Shown here piece by piece: positions 8,310 through 15,571 of a stretch of DNA of 31,765 nt (positions are counted from its first letter, which is position 1; the number at the start of each line of letters is the position of its first letter). The stretch lies in NCBI GenBank assembly GCA_002495845.1, contig DAHF01000062.1, positions 1-31,765 of the forward strand, read 5' to 3'. The notes under the pieces were generated by a model, which was not told where the DNA came from, ran no database searches, and worked only from the letters and a program-made list of their open reading frames with translations. Made by a program: the position numbers and the translations under genes. Source of the DNA: Sulfolobus sp. UBA167 (lineage in GTDB: Archaea; Thermoproteota; Thermoprotei_A; Sulfolobales; Sulfolobaceae).

Positions 8310-8732
8310 TCAAATCAGATCTGAGAAAATAACTGAAATGTATCCTAGGTATGGAATTGATATTACATATCCATCTACTTCGATTACTTTACCTATAACT
8401 TCAGCCTTAGGGATGCCTCCTAAAGGCTCCAGTCCAATTCTGTCGTCAGGCAAAGGATTGGTTATGTTATCTATGCCTTGCGTAACGTAAGTGTCTTGGC
8501 TTACTTGTACTACCCTATGAATTACATAAAATCCTAAAGGAGATCTATATATCACAACGTTATGATAACTTGCGTCATGAGTAGATTTGTAAAAGGTAAG
8601 GGATCCGTTCTGTAACACTGGATACATGGAAACTCCTTGGACGCTCGCTGTCTCCACTGCACTGGTGAAGAGAAGGACATAAATTCCTATTATTAGTAAA
8701 ATTCCTATCACATCACTCTTCTTCATCTTCAT
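8310..8732 (-). CDS. Archaeal type I signal peptidase (Sec11/ER type)
   Basis: This 140-residue membrane enzyme would remove signal peptides outside the cytoplasmic membrane. One N-terminal transmembrane helix (about residues 8-26, VIGILLIIGIYVLLFTSAV) is followed by the box with the nucleophile Ser35 (GVSMYPVLQNG). The next box carries His72 (YVIHRVV), the residue that replaces the bacterial lysine in archaeal and ER enzymes. The acidic box is TQGIDNITNPLPDDRIG. The start lies 20 nt inside the zinc-ribbon gene; a second in-frame ATG is at 8726. It is shorter than many homologues but appears complete. Confidence 0.88.
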   Translation of the reverse strand: MKMKKSDVIGILLIIGIYVLLFTSAVETASVQGVSMYPVLQNGSLTFYKSTHDASYHNVVIYRSPLGFYVIHRVVQVSQDTYVTQGIDNITNPLPDDRIGLEPLGGIPKAEVIGKVIEVDGYVISIPYLGYISVIFSDLI

Positions 8733-9042
8733 CTATATCACTAAGATCCAACTCTATCACTTCTCCCTCTTCTTTCTTTTCCTCAGTCTCTTCCTCTCCG
8801 ATCTTCTTAACTCCTTTCTTCCCTTCTACCTCAACAGAAGATCCTCCTGCCTTTATCTTAGAAACTACGCCCCTCCAATGATGTCCACACTTGGGGCAAT
8901 CAAATGTTCCCATAACTGTGATAGTTATCCTACCCTTTGCGTCTGGAAGCGGAGAAACCAACTGCCAAGTCTTAGTTGGTTTAACTTCTGTTTCACCACA
9001 GTTAGGACAAGTTGTAGAGTCCTTCTGTTTTTTCCTTGCCAT
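8713..9042 (-). CDS. Zinc-ribbon protein with acidic C-terminal tail
   Basis: The product is 109 residues with a C4 zinc ribbon: CPNCG near residue 12 and CPKCG near residue 50, joined by a beta-rich segment (TWQLVSPLPDAKGRITITVMGTFD). The final third is strongly acidic (EEETEEKKEEGEVIELDLSD, ending in DEDEEE). Ribbons of this type occur in transcription and RNA-binding proteins, but I do not recognise a named family. Acidic tails often mimic nucleic acid or bind basic partners (inference). A TATA box at 9064-9076 would give a leaderless transcript starting at the ATG. It overlaps the signal peptidase start by 20 nt. Confidence 0.75.
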   Translation of the reverse strand: MARKKQKDSTTCPNCGETEVKPTKTWQLVSPLPDAKGRITITVMGTFDCPKCGHHWRGVVSKIKAGGSSVEVEGKKGVKKIGEEETEEKKEEGEVIELDLSDIDEDEEE

Positions 9043-9063
9043 TAAAACCTTAGAATCGTTGTG

Positions 9064-9076
9064 GCTAATAAAACTG
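9064..9076 (-). promoter_or_regulatory. TATA box of the zinc-ribbon/signal peptidase pair
   Basis: The minus strand reads CAGTTTTATTAGC, centred about 28 nt upstream of the ATG at 9042, which predicts a leaderless mRNA. It lies partly across the spacer and just downstream of the stop of the membrane-protein gene. Confidence 0.45.
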
Positions 9077-9078
9077 TA

Positions 9079-9381
9079 TTATGTTATGAGAAACAAAAGT
9101 AGAAGATAAAGGAAAGACGCCAAGAAAGGTATTCCATAATAAATTACAGATCGAAGATTATATTTAAATAAAAGGATATAGCTAGTCAATTGTATAATCA
9201 ATATAAAAATTACATAAATATTATAGACGAAGAAATAGGAAACCAAAAAAGGGGAAGTAAGCCAAGTAAATAGAAAAGCCTTCTCATTGCTAATTTTGTT
9301 ATTGAGGAAAACATGATAAGGATAACTGGCTACGGCATAAAACAAGAACAGGAATAACGGAACAGCTAAGGATTGTTGCAT
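9079..9381 (-). CDS. Small hydrophobic membrane protein, unknown function
   Basis: The 100-residue product is almost entirely hydrophobic, with about three membrane segments: residues about 5-24, 37-73 (a long stretch that may be two helices) and 80-99. There is no recognisable motif. It is accepted as a gene because its composition differs from random antisense sequence and because it has its own TATA element, TTTTAAAA at 9419-9426, inside the start of the divergent enolase gene. Function unknown. Confidence 0.55.
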   Translation of the reverse strand: MQQSLAVPLFLFLFYAVASYPYHVFLNNKISNEKAFLFTWLTSPFLVSYFFVYNIYVIFILIIQLTSYILLFKYNLRSVIYYGIPFLASFLYLLLLFLIT

Positions 9382-9426
9382 AATATAAAATCCACCTTGT
9401 CTAGTAGAAGAGCAAGGGTTTTAAAA
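9381..9426. promoter_or_regulatory. Divergent promoter region of enolase and the small membrane protein
   Basis: TAATATAAAA at 9381-9390 is a plus-strand TATA element, predicting an enolase transcript from about 9412 with a 15-nt leader. TTTTAAAA at 9419-9426, read on minus, would serve the membrane-protein gene with a 15-16 nt leader. Each TATA element overlaps the 5' end of the opposite gene. Confidence 0.45.
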
Positions 9427-10677
9427 ATGAGCGAGAAATTCATCATCGATAAGATCAAGGCAATAGAGATCATAGATTCAAGAGGAAACCCTACAGTGAG
9501 GACATTCGTGAGGACGGAGGGTGGCGTAGAGTCCTTTGGTGATGCACCTTCAGGGGCATCGAAAGGTTCCAGGGAAGCCCTAGAAATAAGAGACATTAAG
9601 ACAATGTCGGTTAAGGAAGCCGTAAATAACGTGAACTATGCCATAAACGACGCACTGAGAGGATTCGACGTCAGAGACCAGAGGACATTGGATGAGACCA
9701 TGATCTCCTTGGACTCTACAGAAAACAAGTCTAAGATCGGCGCTAACGCTATGATTGCGACGTCGATAGCCATGGTTAAGACTGCTTCTACCGCGTTAAA
9801 TGTGGACATAGTGAAGTACATCGCTGGACCAAGACCTCTTACAATCCCGACTCCCCTTCTCAATATAATAAATGGAGGCGTGCATGCCGGGAATTCTCTA
9901 AAGGTGCAGGAGTTTATCATAATTCCCGCGGGTTTCTCCACATTCAAGGAAGCCTTGTTCGCGTCGCTGGATGTTTACAGATACTTAAAGGGTTTGATCG
10001 CTGAGAAATACGGCAAGATATATACTGCAGTTGGAGACGAAGGTGGTTTCGCCCCGCCGTTAAGCCAAACAAGGGAAGCGCTAGACTTAGTACTGTCTGC
10101 GATCGACAATCTAGGTTACAGTGGGAAGATCCTCATGGGAATCGACGCCGCGTCTTCGGAGTTCTTCAAAGACGGAAAGTACGAGATAGACGGCAAGGTA
10201 ATGTCAGAGGAGGAGATGGTAGATTACTATTACGACCTGAAGAAGCAATATCCATTAAAATACATAGAGGACCCGTTAGATGAGAACTCCTTTGAGGCGT
10301 TCGCTGAGTTGCAAAAGAAGTTGCCTGAGGTGATAGTCACAGGGGACGATCTTTACGTAACTAACACTAAGTATCTCAAGAAAGGGATAGAAAAAGGTTC
10401 TACTAGCGGAGTGATAGTGAAATTAAATCAGATAGGGACATTCACTGAGACCTTCGACTTCGTTGAAATGGCCAAAAAGAACAGAATAAGAACGGTTATA
10501 AGCCACAGGAGCGGGGAGACTGAGGACAACTTCATCGCGGACATGGCAGTAGGTCTTCAATCCGACTTCATAAAGACAGGAGCTCCGGCCAGAGGTGAGA
10601 GAACGAGCAAATACAACAGATTACTGGAGATAGAATCTTTCTACAACACAAAATATAAAGGAGTTGATGCGTTTTAA
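9427..10677 (+). CDS. eno: Enolase (2-phosphoglycerate dehydratase)
   Basis: This 416-residue glycolytic and gluconeogenic enzyme interconverts 2-phosphoglycerate and phosphoenolpyruvate with magnesium. Family features are the N-terminal IKAIEIIDSRGNPTVRTFV, the loop DAPSGASKGSREALE, NIINGGVHAGNSLKVQEFII, VGDEGGFAPPL, YIEDPLDENSFEAF, GDDLYVTN and the C-terminal SHRSGETEDNFIADMAVG. The start is placed at the ATG of MSEKFIIDK (9427): a longer ORF from 9373 adds 18 basic residues with no homology and would begin upstream of the predicted transcript. A GAAA-capped hairpin directly follows the stop. Confidence 0.97.
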   Translation: MSEKFIIDKIKAIEIIDSRGNPTVRTFVRTEGGVESFGDAPSGASKGSREALEIRDIKTMSVKEAVNNVNYAINDALRGFDVRDQRTLDETMISLDSTENKSKIGANAMIATSIAMVKTASTALNVDIVKYIAGPRPLTIPTPLLNIINGGVHAGNSLKVQEFIIIPAGFSTFKEALFASLDVYRYLKGLIAEKYGKIYTAVGDEGGFAPPLSQTREALDLVLSAIDNLGYSGKILMGIDAASSEFFKDGKYEIDGKVMSEEEMVDYYYDLKKQYPLKYIEDPLDENSFEAFAELQKKLPEVIVTGDDLYVTNTKYLKKGIEKGSTSGVIVKLNQIGTFTETFDFVEMAKKNRIRTVISHRSGETEDNFIADMAVGLQSDFIKTGAPARGERTSKYNRLLEIESFYNTKYKGVDAF

Positions 10678-10716
10678 CCTAACGGGAATTAGGGGGACGA
10701 AAGTCCCTTCCGTAGG
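10678..10716 (+). other. GAAA-tetraloop stem-loop directly after the enolase stop
   Basis: CCTaACGG (10678-10685) pairs with CCGTAGG (10710-10716) with one bulged A. Inside it GGGAC (10694-10698) and GTCCC (10703-10707) close a GAAA tetraloop, extended by two G-U pairs. The helix begins on the first base after the enolase stop. It is likely a stable 3' end structure of the enolase mRNA or a processed small RNA. Confidence 0.5.
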
Positions 10717-10738
10717 AGATGAATAGACCTTAGAAGAG

Positions 10739-10750
10739 TTTTTTTAAATA
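10739..10750 (+). promoter_or_regulatory. TATA box upstream of the structured intergenic RNA
   Basis: The T-run followed by AAATA at 10739-10750 is a good Sulfolobales TATA element. It predicts transcription from about 10768-10776, just where the structured, G+C-rich stretch begins. It is separate from the enolase promoter. Confidence 0.5.
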
Positions 10751-10769
10751 CTAAACCACAAATAATATC

Positions 10770-10968
10770 TAGATCATGGCTGAAAGAGCCGGGTACCCTT
10801 GGGACTGGGGGAACTTACGCCGTGGAGAGCGAACCCTCCGTAACTTTTCTGGACAGGACATCATAGAACGGTTCCGTTCGATGGAACCTCATGAGTGAAG
10901 ATCGAGTTGCTCAAAGAAGGAAAATTGCGAGGTGGAGATTTTCCGTCCGTGACGGGTAGTTCACTAAC
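10770..10968 (+). ncRNA. Candidate structured non-coding RNA between enolase and the cdv locus
   Basis: This 200-nt stretch is richer in G+C than its surroundings and contains several perfect helices. These are GGCU/AGCC (10778-10781 with 10787-10790), UUACG/CGUAA (10815-10819 with 10839-10843), GGUUCC/GGAACC (10870-10875 with 10883-10888), AGUGAA/UUCACU (10894-10899 with 10960-10965), and GGAAAAU/AUUUUCC (10919-10925 with 10938-10944). A 40-codon ORF from the ATG at 10776 to the TGA at 10896 is possible. However, six of its seven arginines use CGN codons, unlike the AGA/AGG genes around it, which argues for RNA rather than protein. I see no RNase P or SRP RNA core motifs. Strand follows from the TATA box at 10739. 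Confidence 0.5.
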
Positions 10969-11220
10969 TCAAGGCAGGAACACGCCTAATACTAGGATGA
11001 ACGCAGCAAGACCGATCAGGAAGACCACGAACTGCTTGGTAGTCATTTGAGGAACTGCCCTAATGAGCTTGAACATCCCATATATTGACATACCAGCTAC
11101 TAAAGCAATGATCAAAGCTATTCCTATCGATATTAGGATGTACGATAAAGGCTCGGAGTTCACGTTGTGGAAAAGCTGTTGAAGTTGAGAAGTTACGTTA
11201 TGTAAGGCTGATAAACTCAT
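10969..11220 (-). CDS. Small two-helix membrane protein divergent from cdvA, unknown function
   Basis: The 83-residue product has a polar N-terminus of about 25 residues, then two transmembrane helices (about 27-52, YILISIGIALIIALVAGMSI, and 64-82, VVFLIGLAAFILVLGVFLP) joined by a basic/polar loop. No family is recognised. A minus-strand TATA-like GTCTTAAAAAACT near 11250-11262 would give a leader of about 10 nt. It shares a 173-bp control region with the cell-division gene cdvA, but no functional link is shown by the sequence. Confidence 0.65.
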   Translation of the reverse strand: MSLSALHNVTSQLQQLFHNVNSEPLSYILISIGIALIIALVAGMSIYGMFKLIRAVPQMTTKQFVVFLIGLAAFILVLGVFLP

Positions 11221-11345
11221 TTCAATCCGAATTATTAGTTCTCAAGCTTAGTTTTTTAAGACAAACAGCAAATTGACTTACATAGAATGATGAAGGTTAA
11301 AAGCGCGTAGCTGTGAAGATAAAATACCAGCTGAAGAGCCCCAAT

Positions 11346-11356
11346 CCTTTTAAAGC
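11346..11356 (+). promoter_or_regulatory. TATA box and Shine-Dalgarno of cdvA
   Basis: CTTTTAAAG centred near 11351 predicts transcription from about 11377. Unlike the many leaderless genes here, cdvA then has a short leader with a GAGGAG Shine-Dalgarno at 11380-11385, 8 nt before the ATG. Confidence 0.5.
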
Positions 11357-11393
11357 GAAATACCTAACCTCTAGCTTTTGAGGAGTAATACCT

Positions 11394-12113
11394 ATGTCAA
11401 TCTCTTCCGAAGTGTTAACAAAAGCAATAGGTCACAAGATAAAGGACATATATGGAAGGGACTTTGGTTTCATAATTCATGTTTACACTGAAATAGATGG
11501 TAGTGTAACCGGTATTGAAATATCGCAGGGAACCAAGTTCTCCACGATCGAGCCAGGAATGCTCAAGGCAGACGGAGATAGTATAGTTATCCTACCAGAC
11601 TGGAAGGCTGAAGCATTGAGACTTCTGAACCTCATAGAAAAAATCAGGAAAAGGCAGAAGGCATTGGAGGAACTTTTCAACAAACAGGAAATCCCAAAAA
11701 GCTCATACGACGATATGAAGAGAAAGCTCGATTCTGAGCTTCTCAAACTTAGGGAAGACCAAACTAAGCTGAGGGCTAAGCTCAAGAGCAGGTTGAACGA
11801 GATAGAGGACCAGCTAGCCCAACTAGATAAGGCTACAATATCGCTAAAGATGAGTTACATAGCATCTGAGATCCCAGAGGGCTCATATAAGAGCTCAATA
11901 GAGGTATTAAGACAAGCTAAAGACAGCTATACTGCCGAGAGGGACGACATTAAAAAGACTTTAGATAGATTGGATTCTGCGGATAAGGAAAGCATGGACA
12001 TAAAACCACCTACTTCGATCACATCTCCACCTTCAGTCCAGTCATCCTCTCCGGAGCCTCCGAAGTCGGAAATACCATTGCCAATACCAGTAAAGGTAAT
12101 AAATACTCTCTAA
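11394..12113 (+). CDS. cdvA: Cell division protein CdvA
   Basis: This 239-residue protein is the membrane-binding base of the archaeal ESCRT-type division ring and recruits CdvB. Residues about 1-65 form the PRC-barrel-like domain (IGHKIKDIYGRDFGFIIHV and onward), and residues about 70-195 are coiled coil (LNLIEKIRKRQKALEELF, KLREDQTKLRAKLKSRLNEI). A Pro/Ser-rich linker then leads to the C-terminal peptide IPLPIPVKVINTL, which corresponds to the ESCRT-III-binding peptide that inserts into the CdvB winged helix. It has its own promoter, and cdvB follows after 18 nt. Confidence 0.95.
   Translation: MSISSEVLTKAIGHKIKDIYGRDFGFIIHVYTEIDGSVTGIEISQGTKFSTIEPGMLKADGDSIVILPDWKAEALRLLNLIEKIRKRQKALEELFNKQEIPKSSYDDMKRKLDSELLKLREDQTKLRAKLKSRLNEIEDQLAQLDKATISLKMSYIASEIPEGSYKSSIEVLRQAKDSYTAERDDIKKTLDRLDSADKESMDIKPPTSITSPPSVQSSSPEPPKSEIPLPIPVKVINTL
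12095..12107 (+). promoter_or_regulatory. Possible internal promoter for cdvB-cdvC
   Basis: GTAATAAATACTC inside the last codons of cdvA is a TATA-like element about 31 nt before the cdvB ATG. It would allow cdvB and cdvC to be transcribed apart from cdvA, as is known for Sulfolobus, where cdvA has a separate expression pattern. Confidence 0.4.
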
Positions 12114-12131
12114 CCAACCTAGTGGTTTAGG

Positions 12132-12908
12132 ATGGTTAACAAGTTATTATCTTCTTTATTTGGCATTTCTCTCTTTCATAGTGATAAGAAGGAAAAGGAA
12201 AAGCTTGGAGAGCAACTCACAGCTATATCTTTGAGATTAAAGGACCAACAAAACCGCCTCGAAGAAACTATCAGGAGGTTGAAGGAAAAGGACAAGGACC
12301 TCTTTTCAAAAGTGATCAGAGCACAGGAAGAGGGAGAAGAAGCTAGAGCTAAAATCTACGCTCAAGAAATTGCAGAGATCAGAAAGTTCATTAAAATAAT
12401 ATATACTGCCACGTTGGCGTTGGAGAAGGTCAGGATAAAACTTGACACGGTACAAGAACTACAGGGAGCTTCCATAGTGCTCTTCCCAGTGGCCAAGCTC
12501 TTGGGTGACTTGAAGGATCAGGTAAAGAACGTTGTACCAGACGTCGCTATGGCGTTGGACTCAATCGTGAGCAACGTCAATGGAATAGCGATACAGACAG
12601 GCTCCGTGGACGGAACCTCTCTCGTCCCCTCCATAGTTGATGAGCAAGCACAAGAAATTCTCAAGGAAGCCCAGACATCAGCCGAGGCTAAGATGAAAGA
12701 GATCCTACCCGATCTTCCACACCCTCCTCTTTCTCAGACTCCTGTCAAAAGAAAAGTAACAGTAGATGACGTTATGAGCTACATCAAGTCACGTGGTGGG
12801 TTCTTTGACGTCCAAGACTTTGCGTCGCTATACGGGCTAGGCAGGCAGGAGGTCATGGAGCTACTAAGGGAAATGAATTCCAGAGGCCTGATCTCTCTAG
12901 AAGCATGA
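12132..12908 (+). CDS. cdvB: ESCRT-III-like cell division protein CdvB
   Basis: The product is 258 residues. Residues 1-170 form the helical ESCRT-III core, with a basic/hydrophobic N-terminus (MVNKLLSSLFGISLF) and long charged helices. A proline-rich segment LPDLPHPPLSQTP (about 192-204) matches a MIM2-type motif that binds the CdvC MIT domain. The final 50 residues form a winged helix (VTVDDVMSYIKSRGGFFDV, then VMELLREMNSRGLISLEA) that binds the CdvA tail. This is the full-length division paralogue, which has the winged helix missing in CdvB1/B2-type proteins. Confidence 0.95.
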   Translation: MVNKLLSSLFGISLFHSDKKEKEKLGEQLTAISLRLKDQQNRLEETIRRLKEKDKDLFSKVIRAQEEGEEARAKIYAQEIAEIRKFIKIIYTATLALEKVRIKLDTVQELQGASIVLFPVAKLLGDLKDQVKNVVPDVAMALDSIVSNVNGIAIQTGSVDGTSLVPSIVDEQAQEILKEAQTSAEAKMKEILPDLPHPPLSQTPVKRKVTVDDVMSYIKSRGGFFDVQDFASLYGLGRQEVMELLREMNSRGLISLEA

Positions 12909-12918
12909 GGTGCAACAC

Positions 12919-14037
12919 ATGAGCACAGCACAAGTGATGCTTGAAGATAAGGCAAGAACTTATGCGATAAACGCTGTAAACGCTGACAGACAGGGAAAAA
13001 CACAAGACGCTATAACTTACTATAGAAAGGCAATAGAAGTTCTCAACCAGCTTATAAATCTATACCCCGACTCTGTAGTGAGGACAGCTTACGAGCAAAT
13101 GATAAACGAATATAAGAACAGAATAGCGATGCTCACAAATATGGTTCCTACTGAGGAGGGGCCGAAACAAAGCTCAACCTCAGCTGAGGACTTAATAGTT
13201 ACCGAGAAACCTAAAGTGAAGTTCAGCGATGTAATAGGTCTGAACGACGTGAAGGAGGCCCTCAAGGAGGCTGTGATCTATCCCTCACAGAGACCTGATC
13301 TGTTCCCTCTGGGTTGGCCAAGGGGAATTCTCCTCTACGGCCCTCCGGGATGTGGAAAGACCATGATAGCTGCAGCAATAGCTAACGAAATAGATTCCAC
13401 CTTCATGGTGATGGATGCAGCGTCAATAATGTCGAAATGGCTTGGCGAGGCAGAGAAAAATGTAGCTAACGTCTTCAAGCTAGCTAGAGAGAAGTCCAAA
13501 GAGACTGGCAAGCCTACAATAATATTTATAGATGAGCTAGATGCCCTCCTTGGGATATATTCCACTGAGGTCGGAGGCGAAGCCAGAGTGAGGAACCAGT
13601 TCCTCAAGGAAATGGACGGACTTCTGGACAAGTCTGATAATTTCAAAGTATATGTGATGGGAGCTACTAACAAACCATGGAGGTTAGACGAACCTTTCCT
13701 CAGGAGGTTCCAGAAGAGAATATACGTGAAGTTGCCTGACCTTGAGCAAAGGAAGTTCTTGTTCAAATACTACACCAGCAAGATAAAAATGGACAGCTCC
13801 GCAAACGTAGACAAGCTAGCTGAGATGAGCGAGGGATATACCGCAAGCGACATTAGGGATTTAGTACAATCTGCACATATAAAGGTCGTGAAGGAGATGT
13901 TCAAGAAAGGAGAAAGTGAACCTAGGCCAATTACGCTAGAGGACTTTAAGGAGGTAATAAACATAAGAAAGCCTAGCGTTAACCAGGAGATGATAAAGGC
14001 TTACGAAGCATGGACAGAGAAATTCAAAGCTCTATGA
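12919..14037 (+). CDS. cdvC: Cell division AAA ATPase CdvC (Vps4 homologue)
   Basis: This protein disassembles or remodels CdvB-family polymers. Residues about 1-75 form a MIT domain (DKARTYAINAVNADRQGKTQ and onward). The AAA domain carries Walker A GPPGCGKT, pore loop MSKWLGEAEK, Walker B IIFIDELDALLG, sensor-1 GATNKPWRLDEPFLRRF and a C-terminal Vps4-type helix. The start is the ATG at 12919 rather than the GTG at 12910, because GAGGTG at 12907-12912 forms a Shine-Dalgarno six nt before that ATG. The product is 372 residues, usual for the family. The cdvB stop overlaps this ribosome site, so translation is coupled. Confidence 0.95.
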   Translation: MSTAQVMLEDKARTYAINAVNADRQGKTQDAITYYRKAIEVLNQLINLYPDSVVRTAYEQMINEYKNRIAMLTNMVPTEEGPKQSSTSAEDLIVTEKPKVKFSDVIGLNDVKEALKEAVIYPSQRPDLFPLGWPRGILLYGPPGCGKTMIAAAIANEIDSTFMVMDAASIMSKWLGEAEKNVANVFKLAREKSKETGKPTIIFIDELDALLGIYSTEVGGEARVRNQFLKEMDGLLDKSDNFKVYVMGATNKPWRLDEPFLRRFQKRIYVKLPDLEQRKFLFKYYTSKIKMDSSANVDKLAEMSEGYTASDIRDLVQSAHIKVVKEMFKKGESEPRPITLEDFKEVINIRKPSVNQEMIKAYEAWTEKFKAL

Positions 14038-14095
14038 TCAGATACCTCGAGGGGAGCTTCACCTTTCAGCTTGCATGTCTTACATCATCTTAAAC

Positions 14096-14117
14096 TTTTT
14101 TTGGAAAGGGAAAAAAA
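14096..14117. terminator. Back-to-back T-run terminators between cdvC and rpoK
   Basis: T7 at 14096-14102 ends the plus-strand cdv transcript. A7 at 14111-14117 is a T7 run on the minus strand and follows rpoK. Archaeal RNA polymerase terminates at such runs without needing a hairpin. The genes are convergent, which fits the arrangement. Confidence 0.6.
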
Positions 14118-14171
14118 GGAACTCTATGTTCCCAATCCCTGAGTTATATCTTGCTAACGACTTATAACGTC

Positions 14172-14459
14172 TTAACTCACTTTCACATTACGTAAGGATA
14201 CTATTATTGTTTTACCGTTAGGTAACTTCCTCCTTATGGTTATAGGCAGAACGTCCCTTTTCAACTCCTTTTCGGCTATTGATATGGAGTCGTTTGGTTC
14301 GTCTCCAGAAAGGTCTATCAAGGGGATTGCACCCATTGATAGCTGAAGTGCCCTAGCACTTATTATCCTTGCTATTTCATATTTCGTGAGCCTGCTTTTC
14401 CATAGCTCCTCGAATGCTTCATTGAAATCGAAAGTCAAAAGGACCACTTTTAATCCCAT
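14172..14459 (-). CDS. rpoK: DNA-directed RNA polymerase subunit K (Rpo6)
   Basis: This 95-residue homologue of bacterial omega and eukaryotic Rpb6 helps assemble RNA polymerase. The conserved core is LTKYEIARIISARALQLSMGAIPLIDL (about residues 24-50), followed by SIAEKELKRDVLPITIRRKLPNGK. It overlaps the end of the upstream aminotransferase gene by 10 nt and is therefore probably the last gene of a serA-aminotransferase-rpoK message, an unusual place for a polymerase subunit. Confidence 0.95.
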   Translation of the reverse strand: MGLKVVLLTFDFNEAFEELWKSRLTKYEIARIISARALQLSMGAIPLIDLSGDEPNDSISIAEKELKRDVLPITIRRKLPNGKTIIVSLRNVKVS

Positions 14460-15571
14460 ATAACTTCAGTTTTTAACGCTTCTGGTAGCTTAGTTTCCTC
14501 GGGAGGAGGATAGTAAACATCCTTCTTTAACACATCTTGGACTGTGAAAACTAATCTGCTGAGAGCTCTGTCGTCCACTATCCCTAGAATTCCCACCCTA
14601 ATTATCTTGTCCTTCATTTCTCCCATACCCCTGCTGATCTCTATTCCTCTCTTCTTCAGCTCAGATATCATGTATGAAACTGGGACTGGAGGAGTTGAAG
14701 CCACTACCGTATTGGAGAAGTTATCATCCTCGCCTAGATTCTCCATACCCATCTTCTTGAAGACATCTCTCAAGTACCTAGCAGAGGCATCATGCCTCTT
14801 CCACCTCCTCTCCTTCCCTTCCATTTCCATCAGCTGTGAAGCCCTATATGAGGCATAGAAGACCCCCACCGCAGGTGTGAAAGGAGTTTCCCTCTTGTCC
14901 TGAAACTTGAGGTGAGTTGCAACGTCAACGTAGTTGGGGATATCATCTCCCTTAAGCTCATTGATCCCCTCCTCCGAAAGTGCTACAAAGCCTAGTCCAG
15001 GGACTGAGGCCAGTGCCTTTTGGCTCCCAGTAGCTACAGCGTCTATCTTCCATTCTTTAACGTAAAGCTCATATGCTGCAAAACCCGAGACAGAATCTAC
15101 CAAGAGCTTTCTTCCGCTCCCCTTCACGAGCTTCGCAACTTCACGGAGGTTCCTTAACGCGACTCCCATGCTAGTCTCGTTATGAACCAAAGCTACGGTC
15201 TCTGCGTCCTTATGCTTATCAAGGAGTTCCTCTATTTCCCCTAAAGAGGGAGTAGTTCCGGGCGACTTGGTTGTAGATACAACGTTAGTACCTCTCCTCT
15301 TCAATGATTCCTCAAGCCTATGTCCGAACTCGCCGTAAGGTATGGTGATTACTTTCTCTCCCCTCCTTGTCATGGAAAAGACCATAGACTCAACTGCAAG
15401 TGTCCCAGAGCCAGAGAGAAGCGCTACTCTTTCGGCGGAGAAGAGCCTCTTTAACGAGGACTCCAGACCTTCGACTACTCTCCTGAACTCGTCAGATCTG
15501 TGGTTTACAACCCTTGAGGCCTCATAACTCACGCTCAGAGGCACGTTCACAGGACCAGGTATCAGCATCAT
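14450..15571 (-). CDS. Class V aminotransferase (serine-glyoxylate / phosphoserine aminotransferase-like)
   Basis: This 373-residue PLP enzyme begins with LIPGPVNVPLSVSYEASRVV, has the substrate loop NHRSDEFR, the aspartate of LLVDSVSGFAAYEL and the PLP Lys185 in ATGSQKALASVPGLGFVALS. The family includes alanine-glyoxylate, serine-glyoxylate and the archaeal phosphoserine enzymes. Because its ATG overlaps the serA stop (ATGATG at 15566-15571), the likely job is the second step of serine synthesis, phosphohydroxypyruvate to phosphoserine. This is inference from context. A phosphatase for the third step is not in the window. Confidence 0.85.
   Translation of the reverse strand: MMLIPGPVNVPLSVSYEASRVVNHRSDEFRRVVEGLESSLKRLFSAERVALLSGSGTLAVESMVFSMTRRGEKVITIPYGEFGHRLEESLKRRGTNVVSTTKSPGTTPSLGEIEELLDKHKDAETVALVHNETSMGVALRNLREVAKLVKGSGRKLLVDSVSGFAAYELYVKEWKIDAVATGSQKALASVPGLGFVALSEEGINELKGDDIPNYVDVATHLKFQDKRETPFTPAVGVFYASYRASQLMEMEGKERRWKRHDASARYLRDVFKKMGMENLGEDDNFSNTVVASTPPVPVSYMISELKKRGIEISRGMGEMKDKIIRVGILGIVDDRALSRLVFTVQDVLKKDVYYPPPEETKLPEALKTEVIWD

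Noticed and set aside
9373..9426. 18-residue N-terminal extension of enolase
   Set aside because: It starts upstream of the predicted transcript and has no enolase-like sequence; the next ATG gives the usual N-terminus.
10776..10898. A 40-codon ORF with an ATG close to a predicted transcription start
   Set aside because: Six of seven arginines are CGN codons, against AGA/AGG usage in all neighbours, and the region folds into helices. Kept as part of the RNA candidate.
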